In this document: positions 35,181 through 44,213 of the stretch, piece after piece
How positions within the stretch are numbered: position 1 is the stretch's first letter
How the letters are laid out: each line of letters begins with the position of its first letter
DNA from: Palsa-504 sp963795795
GTDB lineage: Bacteria > Actinomycetota > Actinomycetes > Streptosporangiales > Streptosporangiaceae
Assembly: GCA_963795795.1 (NCBI GenBank)
Contig: CAWCJS010000006.1
Location: 310,001-374,000 of the forward strand
Direction of reading: 5' to 3'
Length of the DNA stretch: 64,000 nt
Notes under the pieces: model-generated
Told to the model about the DNA's origin: nothing
The model's input: only the letters and a program-made list of their open reading frames with translations
The model's database searches: none
Translations under genes and position numbers: made by a program

Positions 35181-35972
35181 ATGACGCTGGACATGGACAT
35201 CGCCGCGGACGATCGGACCGAAGCCGCGCGGAACCTGATAGACCGGGCGCAGATGGGCCTCGTCGACCTGGTCACCGTGACGGCCCTCGAATTGTGCTCG
35301 CTCGGCGGCCCCGCGCGACCGCTGTTCGACGAGATGCCCGCTCGCGCCTGGACACGCATGGGGCGGCGGCAGCGCAGGCAGGCCATGGATCAGGCGACCC
35401 AGGGACTGGTCAGGCGAGGCCTGCTCATTGACACCACCTCCGGGACCAGTCCTGAGCAGCCGACCGAGACCTGCGCGTTGAAGCCGGAGCTGGGCCTCGT
35501 GCTGGCCGCGCGCTGCCACCCGGCGTTCGCCGTGACAATACAAGCCGAGGACCACAATCTGCGCGCTCTCCGGTTGTTCGCCCTGGGGGACGAGGCCGAA
35601 CTGGTGCGGGGTTTCGTGCTGGAAGAGCCCGGACTGCCGCGGAACCCTGAGCGCCATTTCGCGGAAGTCAGCAAGCTGGGGCCGCTGGGCTGGTTCTACC
35701 GTTACTTCCTGGTCTCGCGGGACATGGCGGCGGAGATCCTGGCGCAATGGACGGTTTCCCCGCCCTGGCAGCCTGGTGCACCCGTCTCCTTGGGGTGGCT
35801 GTTGTACGCCTGGTATCCAGACCGGAAGAACCCGGCCGGATATCGTCTGAGGATCCGGGGGGACGGCACCAGGGCCTGCCTGGATGGTCTCGCCCATGGC
35901 GCCGCGGCCGAGTACGACGTCGAAGGGCTCCGCGCGGTAATGCTCGACCTCCTTATCCGCCCGTCGCGGTGA
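35181..35972 (+). CDS. hypothetical protein, actinobacterial
   Basis: This 263-residue soluble protein has no family I can name. An N-terminal helical region (ARNLIDRAQMGLVDLVTVTALEL) contains a possible winged-helix-like stretch (MDQATQGLVRRGLLID). The middle (LKPELGLVLAARCHPAFAV) and C-terminal part (YRLRIRGDGTRACLDGL, AAEYDVEGLRAVMLDLL) alternate strands and helices, vaguely like EspG-type or two-domain signalling proteins. An intrinsic terminator about 130 bp downstream lies after a separate leader ORF. Codon usage (GC-rich third positions) supports this frame over the long antisense frame. The function is unknown. Confidence 0.75.
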   Translation: MTLDMDIAADDRTEAARNLIDRAQMGLVDLVTVTALELCSLGGPARPLFDEMPARAWTRMGRRQRRQAMDQATQGLVRRGLLIDTTSGTSPEQPTETCALKPELGLVLAARCHPAFAVTIQAEDHNLRALRLFALGDEAELVRGFVLEEPGLPRNPERHFAEVSKLGPLGWFYRYFLVSRDMAAEILAQWTVSPPWQPGAPVSLGWLLYAWYPDRKNPAGYRLRIRGDGTRACLDGLAHGAAAEYDVEGLRAVMLDLLIRPSR

Positions 35973-36055
35973 GATCCACGCGGTCCGCGCACTCCGCCGC
36001 TCATCCGCAGCCCGCCCTGCCGCCAGCAAGCTGACACGCTGAGTCGGCCGGTAGC

Positions 36056-36079
36056 ATGACGATCATGCGATTGCTTTAG
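36056..36079 (+). CDS. short leader ORF MTIMRLL upstream of the rRNA methyltransferase
   Basis: ATG ACG ATC ATG CGA TTG CTT TAG encodes a 7-residue peptide (or MRLL if started at the second ATG, 36065). A possible promoter (CTGACA 36031-36036, TAGCAT 36052-36057, a short 15-bp spacer) would start transcription near 36064, making the MRLL frame leaderless. An intrinsic terminator follows 23 bp after the stop, then the methyltransferase gene. This is the layout of translation-controlled attenuators of antibiotic-resistance genes. The role is inferred. Confidence 0.45.
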   Translation: MTIMRLL

Positions 36080-36101
36080 CACTAGATCCCCGCGGACTTC
36101 C

Positions 36102-36130
36102 TGGCCGCTGCCCTCGGCAGCGGCCATTTT
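36102..36130 (+). terminator. intrinsic terminator / putative attenuator
   Basis: TGGCCGCTGCC (36102-36112), loop CTC and GGCAGCGGCCA (36116-36126) form a perfect 11-bp stem followed by TTTT. It sits between the leader ORF and the TlyA-type gene, so it could act as an attenuator for that gene. It could also simply end transcription of the 35181-35972 gene. Confidence 0.8.
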
Positions 36131-36232
36131 GGCGTGCGCGGGCACGGCGGGAACCCGCATGGCCCCGCCCGTGGTCCTCCTTGACCGCTCGGTCCCTGTT
36201 CTGCCAGCCCGAGCCCGAGGAGAACCCCTGCC

Positions 36233-37066
36233 ATGCCCGCTCCCGGGCGCGTCCCAGTCGTCGCCCTCATTACCCTGCTCCGGCGCCGCTTCCCCGGCCT
36301 TGATGATCCCGCCCGGCTCATCAAAGAAGGCGCGGTCCTGGTCAACGGCGTGCCCGCGGAAAGCCTCCGCACCCGCGTGCGAGCCGACTCCGCCATCCGG
36401 ATACGCCATCCCCGCCTGCTGCGCGGGACGATCAAGCTGGCCCACGCCCTGACCGCCTTCGGGATCGACGCGGCCGGCACTGTCGCGCTCGACCTAGGTG
36501 CGGCAGCCGGCGGCTTCACCCAGGCCCTGCTCGAGGCCGGCGCGGCCCGCGTCTACGCGGTCGATGCCGGCGCCGGCCAGCTCCGCGGCTGGCTGCGCGC
36601 CGACCCCCGGGTGATCAACCTCGAGCGCACCAACCTGGCCCGGCTCGGCCCGCACCTCATCAGCGAGCCGGTGAACCTGATCACCATGGACCTGTCCTAC
36701 CTGGCCATCGCCGATGCCATCGGCCAGCTGGACCGGCAGATGCTGGCCCCGGCGACACAGCTCATCGCACTGGTCAAGCCGACATTCGAACTCCACGCCG
36801 CCACCCTGGCCGACCAGCCGCAGCAGGTCGCAGCCGCCACCCAGACCGCAGCCCGCGCGCTGGAAGACCACGACTGGCACGTCCTCGGCCAGCAGCCATC
36901 ACCCATCCTGGGAGCCAAAGGAGCGGTCGAAATACTCCTCCACGCTGCATCCGGACGGCGGCTCAGTAGGAACATATCGCCCATCGCGCTGCACCGAGGG
37001 TCGGCGCTAGAGCACCGGCTCGGCCAGGTTCGACCGCCGTTACTTTATTGCTGCCTTGACCGGTAG
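36233..37066 (+). CDS. TlyA-family rRNA (2'-O-methyl) methyltransferase
   Basis: The 277-residue protein has an N-terminal S4 RNA-binding domain (about 1-65, LLRRRFPGLDDPARLIKEG, VLVNGVPAESLRTRV) and an FtsJ-like Rossmann methyltransferase (about 70-245) with LDLGAAAGGFTQALLEAGA, VYAVDAGAGQL and ITMDLSYLAI. It resembles TlyA, which 2'-O-methylates 16S/23S rRNA, but is divergent, so it may serve drug resistance rather than housekeeping. ATG 36233 follows CGAGGAGAACC. The leader peptide and terminator upstream suggest expression induced by ribosome stalling (inference). The C-terminal 35 residues are poorly conserved. Confidence 0.82.
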   Translation: MPAPGRVPVVALITLLRRRFPGLDDPARLIKEGAVLVNGVPAESLRTRVRADSAIRIRHPRLLRGTIKLAHALTAFGIDAAGTVALDLGAAAGGFTQALLEAGAARVYAVDAGAGQLRGWLRADPRVINLERTNLARLGPHLISEPVNLITMDLSYLAIADAIGQLDRQMLAPATQLIALVKPTFELHAATLADQPQQVAAATQTAARALEDHDWHVLGQQPSPILGAKGAVEILLHAASGRRLSRNISPIALHRGSALEHRLGQVRPPLLYCCLDR

Positions 37067-37098
37067 CCGCGGTACGCAGCAGGTGGCAATCTGCAATC

Positions 37099-39300
37099 GT
37101 GAGGGATCGGAACCGCTCGGATGGGCGGCGGTGGCGAAACGCTATCCTCCGTCCGAACCCGGTGAGCCTCGCGGTGGTTTCGGCGTTGTTCTTGCTGCCA
37201 TGGGCTGTGGCATTGGTAAAGGTCCGCCACCATCATCTAGACAGCGGCGCAGTGGGCTTGGCGGCCACGTTCTCGCTAGGCCTGCCCGCGCTCTGGCTGG
37301 CGGTGGCCGGTTACCTGGAAGGCCGAAGACCGGATCAGGCCAGCAAGCTGACGCTGGGTCCTGTGGCCGACGAGTTGGCTATCGCGGTAGGCGCGCAGTG
37401 GGAGGCCGAGGCCCAGGTACGCCGTCTTAACGACCCTTATCCGTTGCCGGTCTCCTGGGCTGCGGCGGACGCGTCACTGACCGACTCCTGGCCGTCGTTG
37501 GTGAGGCTAGCGAGCACCGGTGTCGGATGGCCGGTAGCTCCGCCCGCGGGCACCTGGGCGTCTGCTCCGGATGACCTGGCGGGTGAGGGCGGTGAGCTGG
37601 CCGCTGTGCTCACCCGGGTGCCGACCGGGCGGCTGGTCGTACTCGGTGAGCCAGGGTCTGGGAAGACGGTACTGATGATCCGGCTCGTGCTGGACCTGTT
37701 GGCCCGCCGGACCGGTGGCGAACCCGTCCCGTTCCTGGCTTCTATCGCCGCCTGGAATCCGATGGAACAAGATCTGCGTGGCTGGCTAGGCGCCCAACTC
37801 CTGATGGATCACCCGGCCCTGGCCAACCCCGGGCCGACCGGAGGGACGGAGTCCAGCCAGGCTGCGTCCCTGCTTGAGGCCAGGTTGATCCTGCCGATCC
37901 TGGATGGGCTTGATGAGATCCCCGAGGAGATCCGACGCCCGGCGATCAGCCGGATTAACGACGCCTTGCGGGCTGGCGAGCAAGTAGTGGTGACCTGCCG
38001 TACCCAGCAGTACGGGGATGCGGTCAGGCCGCCGGATGGCATCGGGGTGACCCTCCGGGCGTTTGCCGCGGTGGAGTTGCATCGGCTGGACGCAGCTGCC
38101 GTCCGGAATTACCTGCTGGAGGACGCGTCTGGCCCAACCGCGGAGGCCCGCTGGGATCCCGTTCTGGCCGTGCTCGGAGCCGAAGTCCCGGTCGGGCAAG
38201 CACTTCGCACGCCACTGATGGTCGGCCTGGCCCGGGTCATCTATAACCCCCGGCCTGGCGAGCTGTCCGGTAGCTTGCCTGAGCCGAGGGAGTTGCTTGA
38301 TCGGGCCGACCGGGCGGCGGTGGAAGCTCGGCTGTTGGATGCGTTCATTCCCGCGGCTTACCGGCATGATCGCGATAGCCGCTGGAACGCGCGGGACGCG
38401 GAGGGGTGGCTGGTGGTCCTCAGCCGTCAGCTTCAGGACGCGATCGGCAGTCCGGACCTGGCCTGGTGGCAGCTGCCGCGAGCCGTACCCGGCTTCATGG
38501 CCGCCGCTGGGATCGTGCTCGGCGTCGCGCTCGGGACCGTGGGCTGGGTGGCGGGCTGGGTCCTGGGCGGGTACGGAATAGGGCGCGGAATCGTGTCCAG
38601 GATCGTGACCGGGATCCTGCTGGCCGCAGCGGGGGTGGCGGTAGGCGTTGCCGCCGTGAAGCTCAGGGACTCGCCAGGACCAGTCCGCGGCATCCGCTGG
38701 CAGCTACCGGGTCCCGGCGACCTCCTGGTCGGGCTTGCGGTAATAGCGTTCTGCGGGGGATTCGGGGTCCTGGATTTTTCCGGGGTCGTGCCAGGAACCG
38801 GTCCTAAGAGCGGGCTCGTGGCCGGCTTGGTGGACGGGAGCATACTCGGAGCCGTACTCGGGATCTTCCTGTGGGCCTTTCAGCAGAGAGGTAATCCGCT
38901 CGACCTCAGCTCCGCGTTGAGTCCGCGAGGGGCGCTGGCCGGGGATCGTAAAACCGGGATGGCCCTCGGAGCCATGGCCGGAGCTGGAGTTGCGGCGGTG
39001 ATCACGGCCCTGGCCGAGGTAGCTAGAAAGGGCGGTCCCGGGATTGGATACGGGATTGCCGCCGGGGTAATGCTCGGGATCGCGTGCAGCTTCGCGGTGG
39101 CGAGGTGGCCCAGTTACGGCATAGCCAGGATATGGCTCGCGCTGCACCACCAGCTGCCGTGGTCACTGGGCGACTTTCTCGCCGATGCCCACCGGCGGGG
39201 CGTGCTCCGCCAGGCAGGCGCGGTCTACCAGTTCCGGCACATCGAGCTACAGCACCGGCTCGCCAGTCGGCCGGCCGCGGCGGCACCCGAAAGGGAGTAG
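37099..39300 (+). CDS. membrane NACHT-domain ATPase
   Basis: This 733-residue STAND-type protein begins with two hydrophobic helices (about 20-40 and 50-68). A NACHT ATPase follows, with Walker A GEPGSGKTVLM at about 183-193, Walker B LPILDGLDEIP at about 264-274 and the VVTCRTQQY sensor. The C-terminal half has a series of Gly/Val-rich transmembrane helices (about 465-660) and ends with LADAHRRGVLRQAGAVYQFRHIE, the winged-helix-like tail of actinobacterial NACHT proteins. Such proteins act as signal-gated switches and some belong to anti-phage systems, but membrane types are uncharacterised. GTG start; it follows the methyltransferase by 32 bp. Confidence 0.85.
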   Translation: MRDRNRSDGRRWRNAILRPNPVSLAVVSALFLLPWAVALVKVRHHHLDSGAVGLAATFSLGLPALWLAVAGYLEGRRPDQASKLTLGPVADELAIAVGAQWEAEAQVRRLNDPYPLPVSWAAADASLTDSWPSLVRLASTGVGWPVAPPAGTWASAPDDLAGEGGELAAVLTRVPTGRLVVLGEPGSGKTVLMIRLVLDLLARRTGGEPVPFLASIAAWNPMEQDLRGWLGAQLLMDHPALANPGPTGGTESSQAASLLEARLILPILDGLDEIPEEIRRPAISRINDALRAGEQVVVTCRTQQYGDAVRPPDGIGVTLRAFAAVELHRLDAAAVRNYLLEDASGPTAEARWDPVLAVLGAEVPVGQALRTPLMVGLARVIYNPRPGELSGSLPEPRELLDRADRAAVEARLLDAFIPAAYRHDRDSRWNARDAEGWLVVLSRQLQDAIGSPDLAWWQLPRAVPGFMAAAGIVLGVALGTVGWVAGWVLGGYGIGRGIVSRIVTGILLAAAGVAVGVAAVKLRDSPGPVRGIRWQLPGPGDLLVGLAVIAFCGGFGVLDFSGVVPGTGPKSGLVAGLVDGSILGAVLGIFLWAFQQRGNPLDLSSALSPRGALAGDRKTGMALGAMAGAGVAAVITALAEVARKGGPGIGYGIAAGVMLGIACSFAVARWPSYGIARIWLALHHQLPWSLGDFLADAHRRGVLRQAGAVYQFRHIELQHRLASRPAAAAPERE

Positions 39301-39350
39301 CCCCCCGGTAAGCCATGTACGCGGTCCGGAAATATGAATACTGTCCGGTC

Positions 39351-40727
39351 ATGCACTTCTCTCCTGGGCGGCGCGGCCACCCGGCCCCGGCGGGCGGCAC
39401 GTGGCGGAACTGGGCCGGAAACGTGACGGCGACTCCGGCACGCTGGGCCACACCGCGAACGGAAGCCGAGATCTCGGCCGCGGTCACGGACGCGGCCACG
39501 GCCGGACTCCGGGTGCGGGCGCTGGGCAGCGGACACTCCTTCACCCCGGCCGCCGCGACCGACGGCCTGGCGCTCGACCTGTCCGGCTGGACCGGGATCG
39601 TGGCCGCGGACACGCGGACCGGCCTGGTCACGGTCCGGTCCGGGACCACGCTGCGGGCCCTGGGCGCCGCGCTCGACGGGCTGGGGCTGGCCATGGCCAA
39701 CCTCGGCGATATCGACGCGCAGACGGTCGCGGGCGCCCTGAGCACCGGGACGCACGGCACCGGCGCCCGGCTGGGGGGGCTGGCCACCCAGGCCGAGGCG
39801 TTCAGCCTGGTCCTGGCCGACGGTTCCCCGGTGACGTGCTCGGCGTCGGAGCGGCCCGAGCTGTTCGCGGCGGCCCGGGTGGGCCTCGGCGCGCTCGGCG
39901 TGATCAGCACCGTCACGCTGCGGTGCGTCCCCGCGTTCGCGCTGGCCGCGGACGAGCGCCCGGAACTCGTCGACGAGGTCATCGAGCGGTTCGACTCGAT
40001 CGCGGCGGCCAACGATCACTTCGAGTTCTACTGGTTCCCTTACGGCCGCTGGGCCCTGGTCAAGCGCAACAACCGGCTCTCACCCGGCCACACCGCGGCC
40101 CCCAATGTGCGGGCGTCCAGGCCGATGCCGGGCTGGCGCAGGTTCTGGGAGTTCGAGGTGATGGAGAACGCAGGGTTCGGGGCGCTGTGCCGGCTGGGCC
40201 GGGCGGCGCCGCGGTTCATCCCCTCGCTGAACAGGTTCTCCTCGGCCGCGCTGTCCTCCCGGTCTTACACCGACACCTCGCACCGGGTGTTCGTAACGCC
40301 CCGCCGGGTCCGTTTCGTCGAGTCTGAGTACGCCGTTCCACGTGAATCACTGGGTGACGTGCTCGCCGAGTTGCGCCGCGCGGTGCCGCACCTGGCCGAT
40401 CCCGTGATGTTCCCGGTCGAGGTGCGGGTGGCCGCCGCCGATGACATCTGGCTGTCCACCGCGTACGGCCGGGAGACCGCCTACGTCGCGATCCACCAGT
40501 ACACCGGGCTGCCCTATCAGGCGTACTTCGACGCGTTCGAGTCCATCGTGGCGCAGGTCGCGGGCAGGCCGCACTGGGGCAAGATGCACTCGCTGGACGC
40601 CGAGCGCCTAGGCGCGCTCTACCCGCGCTTTGACGACTTCCGCCGCGTCCGCGCCGAGGTGGACCCCGAAGGCAGGTTCGGCAATGCCTACCTAGACCGG
40701 GTCCTCGGCCCAGTCATTACCAAGTGA
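39351..40727 (+). CDS. FAD-linked sugar-1,4-lactone oxidase (D-arabinono-lactone oxidase family)
   Basis: The enzyme is about 458 residues, of the vanillyl-alcohol oxidase superfamily. The FAD domain starts with WRNWAGNVTATPARWATP. GSGHSFTP holds the histidine that is often covalently bound to FAD, and TGTHGTG marks the pyrophosphate site. The C-terminal ALO domain carries HWGKMHSLDAERL and ends DPEGRFGNAYL. Related enzymes are alditol oxidase and L-gulono/D-arabinono-lactone oxidases; the substrate is not determined. ATG 39315 is an alternative start. It is followed by a strong inverted repeat rather than another gene. Confidence 0.88.
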   Translation: MHFSPGRRGHPAPAGGTWRNWAGNVTATPARWATPRTEAEISAAVTDAATAGLRVRALGSGHSFTPAAATDGLALDLSGWTGIVAADTRTGLVTVRSGTTLRALGAALDGLGLAMANLGDIDAQTVAGALSTGTHGTGARLGGLATQAEAFSLVLADGSPVTCSASERPELFAAARVGLGALGVISTVTLRCVPAFALAADERPELVDEVIERFDSIAAANDHFEFYWFPYGRWALVKRNNRLSPGHTAAPNVRASRPMPGWRRFWEFEVMENAGFGALCRLGRAAPRFIPSLNRFSSAALSSRSYTDTSHRVFVTPRRVRFVESEYAVPRESLGDVLAELRRAVPHLADPVMFPVEVRVAAADDIWLSTAYGRETAYVAIHQYTGLPYQAYFDAFESIVAQVAGRPHWGKMHSLDAERLGALYPRFDDFRRVRAEVDPEGRFGNAYLDRVLGPVITK

Positions 40728-40761
40728 TGACGGGCCGGCGGCCCCCGAACCGTGCGTGACC

Positions 40762-40844
40762 GATCACCCGTGATCCGGTTAGCGGCCAGTGCCCGCGGCC
40801 GACGTGAAATCCGCCTTCTTTCACGACCGCGGCCGCGGCACTGG
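40762..40844. repeat. two inverted repeats after the lactone oxidase gene
   Basis: GATCAC-CC-GTGATC (40762-40775) is a perfect small palindrome. A larger stem follows: CCAGTGCC (40786-40793), then GCGGCC and CGTGAAA pair with TTTCACG, GCGGCC and GGCACTGG (ending 40844) around a TCCGCCTTC loop. No U-run follows, so it may be a factor-dependent terminator or a protein site. Confidence 0.55.
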
Positions 40845-40879
40845 TCGCGCGGATGAGCGGGGTAAGCGGATTGGTGGCG

Positions 40880-41446
40880 ATGCGCGGAAGGGTCTGGTCG
40901 GCCCTGGCGGCGAACGGGCTGGCGGTCACGGCCGTGCTGGGCCGGCCGGGCGGCGCGCCCCCGGGCCTTCAGCTGGCGGCTGATACTACGGCCCAGGCCC
41001 CGGGAGCCGGCTCCGATGTGAGCAGGATCGCCCTGGTCTCCATCGTCGTCGTCGCGGTGGCCGCGTTCACGATGCTGCAGGTCATCGCCAGGTCGCGCGC
41101 TACACGGGGCGGCGGACCGCCCGGCTGGCCGGCCGGGCGGGCTCTCGGGGAAGGCCGGGTTGGGTGGTGGCGGCAGAGGTGCTGGAACGGGTTGAGGCCT
41201 ATCGGATCACCGAGATTCCGCGGCAGCCCGACGCCGGCCACGCGCAGGCGCCCGCTGACCAGCGGAACGACTCGGGGCGGGCGCAGCGGGCCGCCGCGCT
41301 CGCCGCGGCCTACCACGCAGGCACCAGCGCCGGGGACCACGGTGCGCTCACCTTCGGCTGGGTGCGGCACCAGGCTGGCGGCCCGGTCCAGTTCCTCGCG
41401 GCCGGAGCGGGCCTGGTCGGCGGCGGGAAGGACGACGTTTTCCTGA
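40880..41446 (+). CDS. uncertain small membrane-protein frame upstream of the HerA-like ATPase
   Basis: ATG 40880 opens a signal-like stretch (MRGRVWSALAANGLAVTAVL), a Pro/Ala linker and a convincing transmembrane helix (IALVSIVVVAVAAFTMLQVI) ending near 41095. After that the frame becomes Arg/Pro-rich and overlaps the ATPase gene out of phase, so only the first 75 residues look real. It may be the start of a small protein whose stop is lost to an indel. Otherwise the 436 bp between 40727 and 41164 hold only the two inverted repeats. Confidence 0.3.
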   Translation: MRGRVWSALAANGLAVTAVLGRPGGAPPGLQLAADTTAQAPGAGSDVSRIALVSIVVVAVAAFTMLQVIARSRATRGGGPPGWPAGRALGEGRVGWWRQRCWNGLRPIGSPRFRGSPTPATRRRPLTSGTTRGGRSGPPRSPRPTTQAPAPGTTVRSPSAGCGTRLAARSSSSRPERAWSAAGRTTFS

Positions 41447-44137
41447 CCGTGCCCGCCGGAGCCAGGGCGCAGCCGTTGCCGGCCGGCGCCGTGGCCGCGC
41501 TGATGTCGGAACTGCCCGCGTGGCGCGCCGTCGGCGGGATCAGTGACGGCCTCCTGGCCGAAGCCGAGCGCCGCGACGGCGAGCGTCAGGCGCCGTCGCT
41601 GGACGAATGCCTGCTGGCCACCTGGCCGGGCCCGTTCGGCTGGCTTCTCCTGGCTGAACCCCTCCCGGACGCGGAGATCCAGGCCCTCGCCGGCGAGATC
41701 GCACACCTTGAGCAACGCTCCGCGGGCAACACGGACAGGTTTCCCGACCGGGTCATGGCGACTCGCCGGCTTCAGCTGCGCCACGCCGAGGTGCTGAAGG
41801 CAAGGTCGACGGGCCTGTGGCGACTGCGGCTGCTGGCGGGCGGCAGCGACCAGGACGCGGCAACGCGGGTGGCCGCGCTGCTGTGCGCATCGGCCGACGT
41901 GTCCGGCCTGCCTTATGCGATCGCGCCGGCTGAGCGGGCCGCGGGCAGCCTGCGCGAGTTCCTGGCCGACCCCGACCCGTCCCCCCCGGCCCCGGCCGGA
42001 GGTGACGGGATCCTCCGCTACCCGTTCCTGGCCAGCACCGACCTGCTCGCCGTCCTGGTCAGGCCGCCCGATCGTGAGGTCCCGGGAATACGGCTGGTGC
42101 TCCGCCCGGACTTCGACGTCACCCAGGAGCCGGCCGCGGCGCCCGCGATCGCCGTCGGCGAGGTCCTGGACCGTGGCCACCGCCCGGCCGGCCCGCTCAC
42201 GTTGCCGCTTGAGTCGCTGAACAGGCACGTATTCGTCTGCGGCGCCACCGGCGCGGGCAAATCGCAGACGGTGCGCGCGCTGCTCGAGGCCGCGACCAGC
42301 GCCGGGATTCCGTGGCTAGTGGTAGAGCCCGGCCAAGGCCGAGTACCGGTTGATGGCCGCGCGCCTGGCTGGCGCCGGGGCGGCCGTGGTGCGGATCAGG
42401 CCGGGCGAGGCAGACGCGATCGCGGCCGCGCTGAACCCCCTTGAGCCCGCGCCGGACGGCGCGGGCGGCCGGTTCCCGCTGCAGACCCACGCGGACCTCG
42501 TCAAGGCGTTGTTTATCGCCTCCTTCCGCGCGGAGGAGCCGTTCCCGCAGGTGCTCAGTGCGGCGCTGACCAGGGTGTACCAGAACGCCGGGTGGGATCT
42601 GGCGCTGGGCGAGACCGTGGCGGCCGACCTGAATCCCGGCTACCCGACCCTCACCGACCTCCAGCGGGCCGCCGAGAGGATCGTCCAGGAGGTCGGCTAC
42701 AGCCAGCGGGTCACCGACGACGTGCTCGGCTTCATCAAGGTGCGCTTGTCGAGCCTGCGGCTCGGCACGACCGGCCGCTTCCTCGAGGGCGGGCACCAGC
42801 TCGACTTCGGCAAGCTCCTCGCGGCGAACGCGGTCCTGGAGATCGAGGACGTGGGGGACGACGGCGACAAGGCGTTTCTCATGGGCACCGTCCTGATCAG
42901 GCTGGCCGAGCACCTCCGGATGGCGAACCGGGCCAGGGCGCCAGGGCCGCCCGGGCTGCGTCACCTCACGGTTATCGAGGAGGCGCACCGCCTGCTCCGC
43001 CGTCACCAGGCCGGCGACGGGGGTGGCCAGGCGGGCGCGGCGGCCCACGCGGTGGAGATGTTCGCCGGCCTGCTCGCCGAGATCCGGGCGTACGGCGAGG
43101 GCCTGATCATCGCCGAGCAGATCCCGGAGCGCCTCGTCCCCGACGTGATCAAGAACACCGCGATCAAGATCACCCACCGCCTGCCCGCGGCCGACGACCG
43201 GGACGCGGTGGGTGCGACGATGAACATGACCGCGGCGCAGAACCGGTTCCTGGTCACGCTCAGGCCGGGCGACGCCGCGGTGTTCACCGACGGCATGGAC
43301 TACCCGCTGCTGGTGCGCATGCCCGACGGCACCGGCCGCGAAGCGGCGGTAGACGCTTCCACCGCGACCCCGGCCGGGGTGGTCCAGCCGCGCAGTCCGA
43401 CGTGCGGCGCCGACTGCACCGGCCGGCCGTGCACGCTGCGGGACATGCGGATGGCCCAGCGCGCCCTCGATGATGACCCGGGCATCAGGCTGTGGGCCGA
43501 GCTTTCCGTCCTCGCGCACCTGACCGGCTGGCTGATGCCGGTGCCCGGGGCCGCGCTGCTGTCGCGCCTGGCGGCGATGCCGTCCCGGCTGCGCGATTGC
43601 GCCATCTCGCACGGCGTGGACGCCGCCGTCAGCGTCCGGGTACCCGTCATCGCCAGCCGGGTCAGCCCGGTCGGCCTCGCCTCGCACGTCAGCACCGCGA
43701 TCAGGGCGCAGGTGGCCCGCGGCGCCTGGCTCTGCCAGCGGGAGGAGCCCCGCTGGCTCGCCCCCGCGTACCAGTGGGCGCTCGTCCTCGATGCGCTCAG
43801 GTCGGCCGACGGGAAGAACCCCGGGGCCGGGCCGCACCCCCGTACCCGGGAATGGGAGCGGGCCTACGGGCGGGCGGTGACCGGCGACACGTGCGCGCGT
43901 CAGGTCGGCACCGTCCAGCGGTGGTACGACGGCGCACAGCGCGATGCGTGGGAGGTCAGGATGGTCGCGTTCGGCGCCGACGACCCGTCGGCCGTCGAGG
44001 CGGCGGTCGGCGCCCGAGTCAGCGATGACGACTTCGAAGAACGGCTGACCGGCCACCTCGAGGAGTTCGTCGATTGCCGCTGGCCGCGGCTTTACCTGAC
44101 CCGTTGTCCACAGGGCAATCCACAGACATGTGCATGA
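41164..44137 (+). pseudogene. HerA-like (DUF87) ATPase, one-base frameshift
   Basis: The intended length is about 990 residues. Residues 1-355 form an accessory N-terminal region, and Walker A GATGAGKSQTVRALLEA begins at residue 360. At the CCC run 42328-42330 one extra base breaks the frame: LVVEP should continue AKAEYRLMAARLAG, which is read in the next frame. Downstream are LTVIEEAHRLLRR (Walker B), a sensor-like IAEQIPERLVPDVIKNT (arginine finger region) and a Cys-rich patch (CGADCTGRPC). HerA-type ATPases translocate DNA in repair, conjugation or defence. The partner nuclease is not visible nearby. Confidence 0.75.
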
Positions 44138-44207
44138 ATTTGCCAAGGGTCGTATGCATCCTGGGTCATTGCGAGTGGGGTTATCCACAGCGTGCGCCTG
44201 TGGAGAA
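44104..44207. promoter_or_regulatory. cluster of four DnaA-box-like sites
   Basis: TTGTCCACA (44104-44112), CAATCCACA (44116-44124), TTATCCACA (44181-44189) and, on the other strand, TTCTCCACA (44199-44207) lie within 104 bp. The first two are in the 3' end of the ATPase gene and the rest in the gap before the GT87 gene. TTGTCCACA and TTATCCACA are the standard actinobacterial and E. coli DnaA boxes. No dnaA or dnaN is in the window. Confidence 0.5.
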
Positions 44208-44213
44208 CGCCGT

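Noticed and set aside
35034..36029. 331-residue minus-strand frame opposite the 35181-35972 gene
   Set aside because: Arg/Gly-rich composition, no recognisable motif, and the opposite frame has better codon-position bias and protein-like sequence.
44104..44207. Calling the DnaA-box cluster oriC
   Set aside because: Only four box-like sites in about 100 bp, and neither dnaA nor dnaN nor an AT-rich unwinding region is present.
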